Source: Litsea cubeba (lineage: Eukaryota; Streptophyta; Magnoliopsida; Laurales; Lauraceae). Taken from it: DNA of 64,000 nt. The translations under genes were made by a program, and so were the position numbers. The notes beneath the pieces were generated by a model that saw only the letters and a program-made list of their open reading frames with translations, did no database searches and was not told where the DNA came from. The stretch spans positions 17,435,382 through 17,499,381 of the forward strand of contig CM022945.1 in NCBI GenBank assembly GCA_012931725.1, written 5' to 3'. Below, one piece after another: positions 1 to 11,953 of this stretch. How positions within the stretch are numbered: the first letter of the stretch is position 1; each line of letters begins with the position of its first letter.

Positions 1-619
1 TCTATTATATAACCTAGTTTGCCATTATTGTAATCATACTACAACATTTAACAAGTTGCCTGTATTCCAGAGCAGCCACTTACCTCAAATAGCTGTAGAG
101 TTGGAACCGTGGGCATGCTACTTTTTTTTTCACTTGCGTGGATTTTTTCCTTACTTCAATGAGTGTTCTCACATGGCTGCAGAGTTGGAACCCTGGGTAT
201 GCTATCTTTTTTCACTTGAGTGGACCTTTTTTCCGAGTTGTTTTCCCATGCGTGTGCGGGCAACATGCTCAGTGTTTCATGCATACAACATGTCATGAAG
301 AAAAGGCATCTATGTTGGTTGCAAATTTAGGCCCTATTTGGCATCGTGCGGTTTTCTCGTGCTCCCATGAGATAAAACCATTCAAAACGTCTTTGGTAAC
401 CAAAATTACCGTTCCAACGCCCGCGTGTTTGGAGTGTAGTGGAGTACCAATGGGCCACATGGGGTCCAGGTCGGGGCCTTGGGGGGGGGGGGGGGGGGGG
501 GGTTTGGTTTTGAAAGATTTGATTTGTGACATACCAATGTACAAAAAATGACCCTTGATCATCCTAATCCTTTGGTAGAATCTCACTGTTAACTATGGGC
601 ATATAATTGATCAAACGAT
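1..619. other. Intergenic sequence, no gene seen
   Basis: No convincing coding exon on either strand. Positions 481-502 are an unbroken run of 22 G, which is unusual in plant DNA and is a likely site of length polymorphism or assembly error. The short open frames here cross this homopolymer and look like chance. Confidence 0.6.
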
Positions 620-709
620 CCAATTAATTCAGACGATTACAAACCCGGTCCAATTCATTCAGATGATTACAAACCCGGTCTAATTCATTCAGACGATTAC
701 AAACCCGTG
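620..709. repeat. 30-bp tandem repeat, three copies
   Basis: Three consecutive 30-bp units start at 620, 650 and 680. Each contains AATTCATTCAGA or a one-base variant, followed by GATTACAAACCCG. Divergence between units is only one to three bases, so the duplication is recent or homogenised. No coding or regulatory role is visible. Confidence 0.85.
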
Positions 710-794
710 TAATTTAGGAATTTTGAACGCAATCAGGTAGACCTAATGAACGCAAGGTTGAAAAAAAAATGGTTTGCATGTGACATGTGACAAA

Positions 795-1215
795 TTAGGG
801 TTACAAACGGGTATCCGATTCTCCGATTACCCGGAAGTTTCGACCCGTAAAAAATTGAGTCCGGGTCCGGAACCTAATTTAGGTTCCGATTGATAAACGG
901 GTTCAGTTTCGGGTCCATATAGGTTCCGACCTGTGGACCAGAGACCCGACATATGAGTCTTGATATTGTATTTGTACTTTAAAGCCAACTTTTTTTGGAC
1001 ATTCTTATATATAATACTAGATGTTGTAGACTTGATGTACTTGTTATAAGTTGAATGATATGCTTATTTTAAAAATAAAAAAAAATATAATTAAATTTGA
1101 AATTAGATTCGAATTCTTTAAGTGGACCCGATTCCAAAGAGGGATCTTAACATTCTTATTAAAATAGGGTTGGAAACCAACAAAACAGACCCAAACCATC
1201 CCATTTGCAACCTTA
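795..1215. mobile_element. Non-autonomous hAT-like element, copy 1
   Basis: The element starts TTAGGGTTACAAACGGG and ends CCCATTTGCAACCTTA, which are imperfect terminal inverted repeats. It is flanked by an 8-bp near-perfect target duplication, gtgacaaa at 787-794 and gtgataaa at 1216-1223. Eight-base duplications are typical of hAT transposons. The left part is full of ACCCG and TCCGG words. A related copy lies at 59812-60187, sharing about 40 bp of near identity just inside the left end. No transposase is encoded, so it would depend on an element elsewhere. The family assignment is inferred from the duplication length and terminal shape. Confidence 0.7.
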
Positions 1216-2924
1216 GTGATAAATGACAATTGCCTTCTATAAAAACTATTCTATTCTATTCTAGTCACTTGCATTGTCGAAAAGTTTCGCCCCGATAGAA
1301 CATACATTATCTAGCGACAACTATCACTGATCCTGATAGAAAACCCTGGATTTCTATGAGGATCGTGGAAAGGGTTTTGTGCGATAGGATTTTCTCTGAT
1401 CCTGAACCCTCTTCACTTTTACCCGCTTGTAGTAATCATTCCGGCTTCCGTCTCAGGTCACTGTGTTTCATCGGACGACAGATCGAAGCTTCCAGCAGGT
1501 ATCCTGTTCTTGAATTCAGTTCTTTTTCCCAGCCCCTTTTGCATGCAATGTTGGTAGATGATCAGTAGTGTATGCTGGTCCTCTCGATTATACTGCATGA
1601 TCCCTTACTGTGCAAAGGTACATTGATCTGTATTAATTAATTGCGTTCTCATCCATTGATGCGACTGACTGCGTTTGATTGCATGGTTGATTTGGTGGTA
1701 TGACAAAATCTCATTTGTTCAAGTGAAACCTAGTGTTTATTTTAGATATTGCTGTCATATAGTGATTGATTAACCGTTCGCATGCTTTGATGCCCAGTTA
1801 TTGGATAATGGGATGGATACGGCCGATTTTTGAAGTTTTTGGGGGTCATCAGTCATGGCTTGCTTGCAAGCAACACAATTCAGTTGTACTACCTTACGGT
1901 GTGTATGCTGCATTAGGCACTTCGATTGCCATATTATCTTTTAGAACTCTTGGTCAAATCAGAGTCTTTGTGAGTGGCCTTCTCGTAAATGATCTGAGAA
2001 ATGAGTTGTCCAGATCAGGGTCACGAATCTCTTGTGGGGTATCTATCATTTTGGGAAACTGTTGGGATATTATTAAATATGGGGGGTTTTCTTGCTATAT
2101 TATTAGGAAAATGTTATAGAAAATAAAAAATATATTTTATTAATGCAGAAATCTATCAATGAAATATCTTACTTTTTTTTCTTTTTTTTTTTAAGTAAAA
2201 ACACCAATCTGTCTAGGGGGAGATGTTAAAAAGGAAAAAAAAAAAATCTATGGAATAGAAGGTAGAAAGAGCCGTCACATAGAATTGAAAAGTAGGATTT
2301 CTTTTTTTTATAGATAAAGAGAATAACCATGGAGTCTTTTTTTTTTTTTGAGGAAGAAGCAGCAATGGCCACCCCCCCCCCCCCCCCCCCCCCCCCCTTC
2401 TTTCTTCACTGCTATTTTGCTGCGCCCTTTTTATAAAGAGAGTCTGGATGCTGCGAGTCAATGATTTAGAGAAATCTTGCATTGAAGGCATGGAGCCCAT
2501 AGTGGGGCCCACCCCATTTAAAATCCGAACTATCTAAAAAATCCAGACACTCTGACCAGCCGCTCATACATGGGTCATAGCCATATTTCACTCTAATAGG
2601 GTCCATTGAAAATCTGTAGTGGGGCTCATTTATTAAAAATCTAAACCATCTAAAATAAATATCAAATATCTCACTCGTCTATGAGCACTGGGCCCTTGGC
2701 CAAATTTCACTCTAATAGGAAATAGGCCCGTGTCAAATTTCACTTTAAATGGGAAATTGGCCCTAGCTTTATACTATTTTTTTTTAAATGTCAGGTATTC
2801 TTTTTTATATATATGTATATTTTTCTTTTTCAATTGTGTTTTTTCTAGATAGCTGGAACATCCCACTATAGGGCTAAACAGGAATGGGGAGACCAAAATT
2901 GATAACTATGGGTAGAACTGCAGT
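1216..2924. other. Exon-like patch and intergenic sequence, no firm gene
   Basis: Positions 1320-1500 are less AT-rich and hold an open frame from an ATG at 1356 to a possible splice donor at about 1500 (CAGCAG followed by GTATCC). This could be the first exon or 5' UTR of a transcript on the plus strand. A second open frame at 1766-2119 has no recognisable product. Positions 2372-2397 are 26 consecutive C, close to runs of A and T. I cannot connect these pieces into a gene. Confidence 0.3.
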
Positions 2925-3800
2925 GTAGTGAAGTTCTATTTTAGTGAGGCGCAAAACCACATAAACCACCCTGAATTGAAAAATCTCTCTAAATTGTGGA
3001 TTGTGGACTGTTTATATGTTTTATTACCTCTTGTATCTGCTACATTTCTCTTACCATTAGATTGTTCATGTGTTTTACGCATGATGAACCAAACTCCATT
3101 TGGTTTTCTCATAAAATCAAGACAGTCAAATGAAATTCATCACGTGTAAGACATGTGATCAGTCCAATTGTGGGACTCATGATTTTTTTGAGTAAAATTG
3201 TAGCTGTTGCCACTATAAGGCGGTTTAAATCTTGTGGAAGTGGGCCCAACTCAAGGGTAAGTGTGGTGGTGTTCTGTGTTTCATCCTTCCCACTTTTTGT
3301 CTAAAAATGTCCCCTTTGGTTAGTTGCCCTTGAGAAAAATCAGCTCGATCTAACATGAGAGGCTTAATCCTATTGTGATGTAACATGAGCCAGCATCCCA
3401 GATATCAGTATATTCCTTTTTCAAAACTTTGGCACCATTTGGTAATTTGACCCTCTAATAAAGAGCAATACCCCATTAAACCCAGGCGGCGCTCTCCTGT
3501 CCAAAATCCAAATTGTTCACAAGTTTTACTTCCCCTTGTATTTGCTTCGGCCCAAATTTTAAGTCATTCTCATTGCAACCCACCATTAGATTGTTCACAT
3601 GTTTTACATGTGATGACATCCATTTGTTCTCTGAAAAGTGAAATGGAATTAATCACGTGTAAAACATGTGATCAATCCAACGGTGAGACATATGATTTTG
3701 ATTGAAAGTGCAGCAGGTTCCAAACAAGGAGTTTAGAATGGTTTGGATTTCTGGGAAGGTGGGCCCCACTCATGGTTTAATGAAGTGCTTATTAGAGTCT
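2925..3800. repeat. Diverged direct duplication, about 300 bp
   Basis: The stretches 2925-3260 and 3490-3790 are diverged copies of one sequence. Both contain CCATTAGATTGTTCA followed by ATGTTTTAC or GTGTTTTAC, then an ATCACGTGTAA word and a matching ACATGTGATCA word about 20 bases on. A more diverged relative is visible near 29690-29770. It looks like a dispersed non-coding repeat of unknown class. Confidence 0.6.
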
Positions 3801-5638
3801 TGTTGGATTGTAAATCCACTTACTTTGGCTAAAAGAGCCCCCTTTGATCAAATGCTCCTGAGAAGAAGCAGCTTGATCCCTCCATATATGATTAAATGAG
3901 TTGCTTGTTAACTTGATTTGGGACATATATTTTCTCCAGCAGAATGATATCCATTTGTCCAATGTTTCTGGTAAAATTGTTAGTATCTAATTAATTTTCC
4001 TCAACAATGGGCCACAGAGGAGGCCCTAATCTCATCGAGATTTACGGGAGTCGATATTACCAAATACTACTATGACCTTTTTTCATGACTTGGCTCTATT
4101 CAGTACTTTGTTAAATTGTATCTTGGCATTTACACTTCAGAAATCGTCAGTTTGCAAGGACTCTCATTGCAATATGAAAAGTTTCTTCTTTCTATTTTGA
4201 ATAAACAAGAAGGTTCATGTATCAAAGGGTGCCAAATAAATCATAATATCACTAGTGCACTCCACTAGTTTCTTCCTTTTGGATTGCTTTGATTTTTTTT
4301 ATTTTTTTTTTTTTTTTTTTTTTTTTGGTGGTGGTGGTGGGGGGGGGGTCTCTCTTTAGTGGGCCCACTATAGATGTCGACATACCAGTCGGCCCTAAGA
4401 CAGATAAAAGCTGATTAAACCCAGAAAACATAAAATACAGAACCAATACCATCATTAATCTTCAAATGGAATCCAAAATCACTTTGATTAAACAAGAAAC
4501 AGAAGCCTTACTTTGATACCATGAAACAATTTACAGAGAACAAAAGATTTGGAGAAGTTGGGTTGTGCTCCCAACCATTCTATTTATAGTGGGTGTCATT
4601 TACAATATTAGTAGTGACTAATGAACTTATCTATACAAATACAATGATGTTTGACACTATGACTAACTACTTGAATCTAAGAAAATGTATGGTATATGAG
4701 AGACTATCAAATGAAGGGGATCCTCTATAGATTATGGTACACTGAGGACCATATGAAATGAAGTGCCTTCACAGTTTTCATGTTCCATGAAATCTCAAAT
4801 CTAACGCCTCCTGGAAATGCCTTTTCAATGTGTTTTGGTGGAAGGAAAAGTGCTACATCTTCGTTAATTGCCTTTCTAGTTCCAAGTGTAATATCAAAAC
4901 ATTTGTAACAACTTTTAATGTGAAAGGAAAAAAATTACCTTTTCTATTCCTTACCTTAACCAATTAGTCTTAAAAGAAATCCAAACAAGAGAAAAGAGGT
5001 TTCTTTTTTTCTTTCTTTTTCTTTTTTTTTTGAATAGTAGATTTCTTTAGGTTTCAATAGTGTAAGGTGATAATTTGGAAAAGTGGATGGTTACCAACTA
5101 TTAGTTATTATTATTTGTGTTTACTATGTGTGGAATTGGAAAAGTAAAAGCTAATCACCAATTAGTGCTTCCACTTCAACCAAAAGTAGTTCCGTGCGGA
5201 AAGGTTGAAATTATGTTCATGGACACTAAAAATTATAGAAAATGCGGGCGTAAAATCTCAAGAGTTAGTTTGATGAGAAATTCTACTTTTTAGATTAACG
5301 AGAAATTCTACATTTTAGACTGCTTAGTAGAATGTAGTGAGCTGATGAGCAATGAAGATATCTTTATTTTCGTTTCTCAAATTAGGTTGTGGAATCTCTT
5401 TGGAATTTAAGAAATTCCATTCACTATGAAACATAAAATCCAAGGGACGTGAATTTTTCTTGTCCCCTTGTCCTTGGGAATTTGAAATTTTGCATTGTCA
5501 GTTTTTCTCTTTCAAATTCACTACCACGAGTTTGGGTGGAAGTTTCCAGATCGTCATTTCACTTTTGCCTTTCTAATTCCAATGGTAATGTTGAATACCA
5601 GTAACAACTTAACCATTCGGTAATTTACTATTAAAGTG
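3801..5638. other. Intergenic sequence, no gene seen
   Basis: AT-rich sequence with long T tracts (4300-4326) and a GGT/G-rich patch after them. No splice-compatible open frame or known family was recognised. Confidence 0.55.
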
Positions 5639-6266
5639 AAGGTGAAGTAAAGCCTCCATTTGCCAGACATGAAAAGACTAGGGGGTCATAAAAAAAAGGA
5701 GTCAAAAAGCAACATCTTCAAAGGGGGTCATAAAAAAAAGGAGTCAAAAAGCAACATCTTCAATCCACTAAATGAAAAAAAAAAAAAAAAATCCTCTTTT
5801 TACACAAAAAGTCAAACCACTAAAGACAAAAGACCATCATAACCCCCTTATATTTTATTTTCTCTTAATTTGAGGCTTCACCTGACTTTATTCTATATGT
5901 AAAGTTACCAAACGGGAAGAGATGATAACAAGTGAAAATAGGCTACTTTTAGCGTGTTTGGATGTATGGTGAATTGAAGTAAAATGAGGTGAAGCATCAA
6001 ATCAAGAGAGAATAAAATATAAGGGGGTTATGATGGTCTTTTGTTTTTAGTTGTTTGATAGAGAATCTTTTTGACTTTTTGTGTAAAAAAAGAAATTTTT
6101 TTTGTCATTTTGTGAATAAAGGAGGTTGCTTTTTTACTTTTTTTTTTTTTAAAAAAGGAGGGAATTTTGAAATTGTTTACTTTTGATATGACCCCTTGTC
6201 TTTTCTTATCTGGATAATGGAGGCTTTACCTCACCTAACTTCACTTCACCATACGTCCAAACACGC
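5639..6266. mobile_element. Two MITE copies in inverted orientation (foldback)
   Basis: Positions 5952-6266 form one element with about 45-bp terminal inverted repeats. The left end begins GCGTGTTTGGATGTATGG, and the right end is the complement of GCGTGTTTGGACGTATGG. Next to it, 5639-5900 is a second, truncated copy of the same sequence in the opposite orientation. For example, the AAAGCCTCCATT at about 5650 is matched by the complement at about 6220, and 5800-5885 pairs with 5985-6085. The whole block can fold on itself. GTGTTTGGATG-type termini are common among Tourist or Stowaway-sized plant MITEs; the superfamily is not decided here. Confidence 0.75.
5681..5764. repeat. 42-bp tandem duplication inside the truncated MITE
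   Basis: Two almost identical 42-bp units begin at 5681 and 5723, each starting GGGGGTCATAAAAAAAAGGA. The duplication is confined to the inverted copy and is not present in the 5952-6266 element, so it arose after that copy inserted. Confidence 0.85.
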
Positions 6267-7202
6267 CCGGGTTGGTCTGTAAGGTGATACAAGATAAAGG
6301 CCTTTTATTACTGAATCTTGAAGAGAACTTCCAAAAATATGCGATGTTCTATTTCGAGCTACACAAGGAACCTATAAAGCGAATTGCTAATGTGGTGCTT
6401 TCACTTGTACCAAAAAGCAGTGGAAAAGTATTTCCGAGGGGAGCAGTCGTACTTGTAATCATAGATTCTAAAAATCATAAAAGATATTGACAAGACATTT
6501 TTCATCTTCTACAGTAGTAAATACTGTCTGTTTGATGAGGATAATATGTGATTTTTTCTTGCTCCCCTGGCCTCAGGAATTTAAAATTTTGCCTAGTTAG
6601 CTCCTCTTCCAAATTCCAATATCTTTTACTGGTAATCCCTTTGACAAAACTTTTTCTCCTTCCCGTTTTTTTTATGATGAGAGAAAAGGGTTGAGAAAAT
6701 GGACATGGAGAAAATGTCTGCACTTAAAAAAAAATAAAAATGATGCGTGGTGGAAAGTCTATCTATATGTTTCTTTTCATCTTTATCTCCTCATCCAAAT
6801 GACTATCTAGTGTTTTTTGAGCATATAATGCATAAAACTGTCAAGTCTGCATTTTTTATTACACTTTTTAGAGTTCATGGAATTTCAATTTTGGTATCCT
6901 TCTTCAGAACTATTTTTTCATTGCTTTTGGTGGAAGTGAAAGCGTCACATCAACGATGAAATTTTGTCATCTCAGTTCCTCGTGTCTAGCACTTTTCCCC
7001 ATACAAGAATTTGTCCTACAAGTTTATTGCTTTGCTCAAATGAACCCTTGGAGTTGCGATAGTGTGTGATGCGTTATTTGCATGTGAGATCATGTGGGGA
7101 CAGTGAGGTCATTTGATGACACATTGGTTTTCTGTGACACTAGGGAGGAACATCTGAAACTTCAAGCATTTTGAAGAAATATCATGGCTGAGAATTAATT
7201 TT
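6267..7202. other. Intergenic sequence, no gene seen
   Basis: AT-rich sequence with short open frames only. The frame at 6272-6490 begins inside the MITE end and has no family resemblance that I recognise. Confidence 0.5.
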
Positions 7203-7519
7203 TTAAGGTCCTATTTGTTTCATGTAATTGAATTAATGGGAGTTCTGAGACTGTATTTCTTTGTAAGGTTAAAAATGAAGCATCAAAGGTGAATATCGAA
7301 AAAATGACCATCAAATTAAATCAAGGGAAGATGAAAAAGAATAATCAGCCATCACCCTAGTAATTAAAATCCTAGGAAAGTCAAGGTGTCCCACCTACAT
7401 CTCTATCTTATATCCTTCATCCATCACCTCTTTAATAATCCTTCGTTGGAGCCCATTGGACCATGAATTCCTATATATTCAATTCCTGTGAATTCTATGC
7501 AAACTAATAGACCCCTTAA
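7203..7519. mobile_element. Probable Tourist-like MITE
   Basis: The left end TTAAGGTCCTATTTGTTT matches the complement of the right end (TTAAGGGGTCTATTAGTTT) with a small indel. The TTAA palindromes at both borders would fit a TTA/TAA target duplication of PIF/Harbinger-type MITEs. The inside is AT-rich and non-coding. A similar inner sequence (ATTCAATTCCTRTRAATT) occurs near the end of the element at 14858-15190, suggesting that the two are distant relatives. Confidence 0.5.
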
Positions 7520-7599
7520 GAGTCCCTTTTAGCCCCCCAAAAAAGAAGAAGAGGTCCCTTAAGGGATTATTTGCATCGGAACTTTGAGACTATCTGACT

Positions 7600-9156
7600 T
7601 AGCTATGTATCATGGGTTGCATTATTGGATCCTTGCCATCTTCCTACTTGGATGGACTTCTCACTTTGTGGGTAGTGTCCAAGGATCTAAGGGAGCCTGT
7701 TGTGGAGAGAGTTGAACAATGGTCCTTGGTGGTTGAATACTTGAATTGCTCTTTTCACAGCTGCTCTATCTGATCTCCCTAAATGAGGCTAGAAAGAGAT
7801 TTCTCCTAGTAAGTACTGTAGAGAGAGCCTTTATGTGCAGATTCGAGTATCTGGTGTTGCATTTGTATCTAATCGTCAAATGGTTTCGGGTGGAACATAG
7901 GAATATTTTTCTTTTGGAAGGACAGTGGGCAGGAATGGAACACTCGCCTCTTGATTTTCAACATTATTTGCCCTGTTTTAGGATGCTACAGTTGTTCGTT
8001 GTAAGGCTATGCAAGTCCCTTGTTCCTGTCAATATAATTAATCTGATGAGGAATCCAACCATCTTTTAACTCCAAGGGTTCTGCAGAGTAATGTCCTCTG
8101 TAGCTAGCTTTGGTGGGAACATTGAAGTGTTGCCATTATTTGAACTGAGCATAGTGAGAGTTGTGTCTTAAAGGACAATCTCAAAAGCATGAAAAAGAAA
8201 ATAATGAGAAGCATGGAATCAGTGGTCATGGTCAGACCATCTTCAAGAAGTGATCATCATTACTCTGTTCACTGCTGTAGATGGAGGTCTCATGTTTTAG
8301 TAAGGCAGTTTTCATATGATGGTCCTCCAGCAGTACATAGGAGATCTCACAAAGCCTCATCTTATGATTGAACCTGGTTTTACCTATGCTGAATGTGAAC
8401 AATTGTCTTTGATTGTACATTTGTGAGCTACTGGTTCCATGTATAGAATATTAGAATCACTCAATGGGGAAGCTATCAGGTCACCAGATGAATGGCTTGT
8501 TAGATAAAAAGGTGCACCACACATATAATTGTTGTTCAAATGAACATTTGGTCTCTCAGTTGAGCATTATTCATTTCGTCCTGTCTTTGCCTTGTGTCTT
8601 TGCCATCGTATAATGGCATTTTTTTTTACCAATGTTTTTGTTCCACAGGTTGCATAGAAGAATTTGAGTATATCAAATGACCACAGGACTGGAAAATATT
8701 GGTGGAACTGAATTGGGGATCGAAAATGTGTTGTTGGTGTGACAGATTGAGCCCGGGAGGCTGAACTGTGACGCCCTTCTAAACAGGTTAGCTGAATTTA
8801 ATACTACTGCAGTAGCCTGCAGCCGAATGGATGATTGTCTCTTCCTTGTGTTTTATGGTGGCACAGAAATCGGATTGACTAGGGAGATGCCTGTTTCCTG
8901 TCATTTCTGTCCACACTGATGGTCTGGGGTGGAACAGAGGAAAGAAAGTATTAGAAGTGGAACAGGCAGCCATAGCCAATATGTTGAAACATTTGATATC
9001 TGCGGGCATCATTGACATTGAGGCGGCAAGGAGAACGAACTTTATGCACAAAGGTAGCTTCCCCAGTCACCTTTTGTTGGTCAATACAAACTAACAACTG
9101 GTATTTCAGCTTTGGTTATGCAGTTACCAGACGAGGCTCTTGTGAACTCGATGTAG
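7600..9156 (+). pseudogene. Decayed or unrecognised spliced gene
   Basis: Several stretches read like protein but are separated by stops and frame changes. One at 7618-7750 contains SKDLREPVVERVEQWS. Another at about 7990-8110 has in-frame stops. A lysine-rich one at about 8150-8310 contains KSMKKKIMRSMESV. The last, at 8930-9053, reads RGKKVLEVEQAAIANMLKHL. That final stretch can be spliced from a donor after 9053 to an acceptor at 9109, ending in ALVMQLPDEALVNSM and a TAG at 9154-9156. The implied intron is only 56 nt, short for a plant. I do not recognise the family. It may be a pseudogene, or a real gene whose exons I have not joined correctly. A first exon near 1356 is possible but unproven, because MITE-containing sequence separates it. 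Confidence 0.35.
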
Positions 9157-11782
9157 CGGTTCCATTCTGATCTGTAGTTGTTTCCACAATAATTAAAGTG
9201 TCTCTGTTTGGCGCACTCCTCTTCCCTGCAAAAATGTTACCTGCCAGGCATGTATTTATATATCTGTAATCGCAGCTGATTTCCATGGCCCGAGGGCTCT
9301 TTTCTCAGGGGGGAAATTGACAGATTGAGAATTTATACTAGGGGGGCTGGAGATTGGAAGCACCGCCCGACTCGAAGCACACAGCTGAAAAGACGTGGTA
9401 TGGCTACATGGGGCCTCTTTTACCTTGTATGGATTCGAAATAGAGATGTGTTGGCTTTGATACTATCTCAAATTGTTAGCCAATACACCCAAAATGCCTA
9501 CGTGTAAGAGATGCAGAAAACTAACCACTTAACAGCCTTCAGTCTTTTTTTTTTTTATGGTAGAAGTATCATCCTTCAGTTAAACAAAATGACCCCGTAG
9601 GACGGTAGGTGCTTATTGTTGCACCTATAGGGTTGTGGGTTTGGGTCATATTTCAATTTAAGAGGTGTTCAAAATTATTTTTAATCAAAAGAAATTCAGT
9701 TTTATTGGATCAAATGATGTTTCCATTTCTTACTTTATTTAAGATAGATTTTTGTCCTTTTTTTTTCTTGTTTTTTCTTGTAACACTCAAAATTCTTTGT
9801 TGTATTTTGATTTTTTTTTATTTTTTATTTTAAAAATGTTTTCCTTGTGTTAATTATATTTTCTAGAATATATCCTGGTAAGAATGAAAATTAGTAAATT
9901 ATATGGATATAATTTCCTGATATATCTTAATAACAATATTTGTACCAGTGGTCATTCAAAATCAGTGGAGCCCATGTTCTGTTGCTGAAATCCAAGATTG
10001 TTTGCTTTCATCAGGGGGCACTGTTGTAATTGTTCAAATTCTTCATGCACATTATAGGGTCCAATGTGTCCAATCAGTCTTCTTTGTAGGCTACGATGTC
10101 ACTTGTTACGCTAATTTGCTCCAGCTTGCCATACATGATAAACATGGCCTGTTAACTAGGCCGGTATTATCAAATACAAAGGTTAGGTGCAAATCATGGT
10201 CTTAGATCAATTAAGCTACCCCTTGGGATTAGAGAGCTATTGCTGTAATTTGCTCATAAATGATCATTAATGATCAGGTCTCCATCACGAAATTCCAGCT
10301 CTCTCTCCCGTATTAAAAGATCATAATCCTTTGATTGAAAAGAGCAACATAAAGATAGGTGAAAAGACGATGTACAAGGGCAAGAGAGGAATAAAATGGC
10401 GCAAATGATTGATCGCTCAAACCCTAGGATGACTGATACATGACTTCAAAATTGATTGGTAATGGCTAGATCTGAGGTAAGATGCTTTTGATGGTTTTCT
10501 TGTCCTCAAAACTCATGTAAAGATGTTCCATCTATCATTTGATCACTCACCTGTTTATCATAAATTCAGCCATGTAAGCATGCACATGTCTCTAATGTGC
10601 TTGTGGGACCAGATGTAGGGCTACTATGTGAGCAGTGTACTTTTGTGTGCCTGAATTGGTCAGACGGCATCAGTCTTGAGTTGAAGGAGAGGAAGTGTGG
10701 AACTCGACAGGGAGCACCTATTTAAAATTAGAGCCGTTTAAAATAAACACTTTTTTCCATTGTTATAGGTATTTTCAAATCTTACCCCCAATAACAGTTG
10801 ATGACAATATAAAATTTTAATGATTTGATAAAAAAAAAAATGATTCATGTATGTGCTAAAGATTATGCGAATCACATTTTTAATGAATCGGTCAATTTTA
10901 CAATGGGACAACTCTTTTTCAAGTAAAATTCGAGAGTACCCATATACTGAAAGGGCGTTTGTTTTGAGCAATTCAGATTTTCAATAGGTGGGCAATTCTT
11001 ATTGGCCAAATGAGAGTGCCTCACTTGTAATTTCCCCAAGACGAAATTTTCTATGCCTCTTGTAATTTTCTTGGGCTGAAATTTTCTATTTCTCTCTTGG
11101 TATTTTCCTAGGATGAAATTCTCGATGCCATGTAACAACACTTTGGCCCCGCAGCAGCTGGTGGCTCAACTCACGCAACTGTAAATTTCTATTGGTTGAG
11201 GACCTAATCAAACTCCTCTCAGTTGTTGGTGATTCAACAAATCCACCCACAACAGAAGAAAGGGTTACATCAGGTTTCAGGAATGTCTCACGCTTTAATC
11301 AGAAGAACCCAACGATGAAAAAAACAAGACATAACTTTTCTTCTGTCCATAATACACCTATGAAGCCATCCTTCAGTGTTCAATCAATGCCCTCACGTGG
11401 TTTCATCTAAAGCAGATGCTCAAACCCTTTTTTCCATGTGGAACAGCAACCCACATCACACCATTGCCTTTCCTTCTGGATGAGAAATCGGTTTCAAGAC
11501 ATCCAATATCCGTACATGTAGGGACCACTAATGGATGACAACACAGCTGGTGTGATGAGATCTACAGGTATGCATTCTAATTCTTTTGTTGGCACCATCA
11601 TCTAAGGTTATGAAATCAATGTGTGTGTGCTTTTTCTTTTTTTTGGTGCCAAAGTGGGGTACTATGGATACATCTCCCCGTCCAAGATGGGGTCCATTAC
11701 ATCAACCATCCTGGTCACTGAAAGCATCAAATCAAATATTGAGAGAGGGGGAATATAAAAAAAATCAAGTTGAATTTGGGCT
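9157..11782. other. Intergenic sequence, no gene seen
   Basis: AT-rich sequence with chance open frames. The longest, at 9948-10205 (85 codons), has no recognised motif and no splice partners. Positions 9700-9840 are T-rich. Nothing here supports a gene. Confidence 0.5.
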
Positions 11783-11788
11783 TTTATT
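11783..11788 (-). terminator. Likely poly(A) signal of the CYSTM gene
   Basis: The complement reads AATAAA, about 166 bp past the stop codon of the minus-strand CYSTM gene. This is a normal 3' UTR distance for a plant gene. Confidence 0.45.
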
Positions 11789-11953
11789 CCTTCCAAAGAA
11801 TTCAGGTCACCCTTACAGAAAGAAATAAGAACACAAACACACACTTCATAGCTTCTATTACAGAAAGAGGTCTGTTGAAAATGAAAGTATATAATGCAAT
11901 CGAGAGACCTCAGACAAAGAAAAGAGGCCCAATGAATCAACACCAAATCCACC

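Noticed and set aside
138..551. Open frame of 137 codons
   Set aside because: It runs through the 22-G homopolymer and has no recognisable domain.
9948..10205. Open frame of 85 codons
   Set aside because: No family, no splice partners and composition like the surrounding intergenic DNA.
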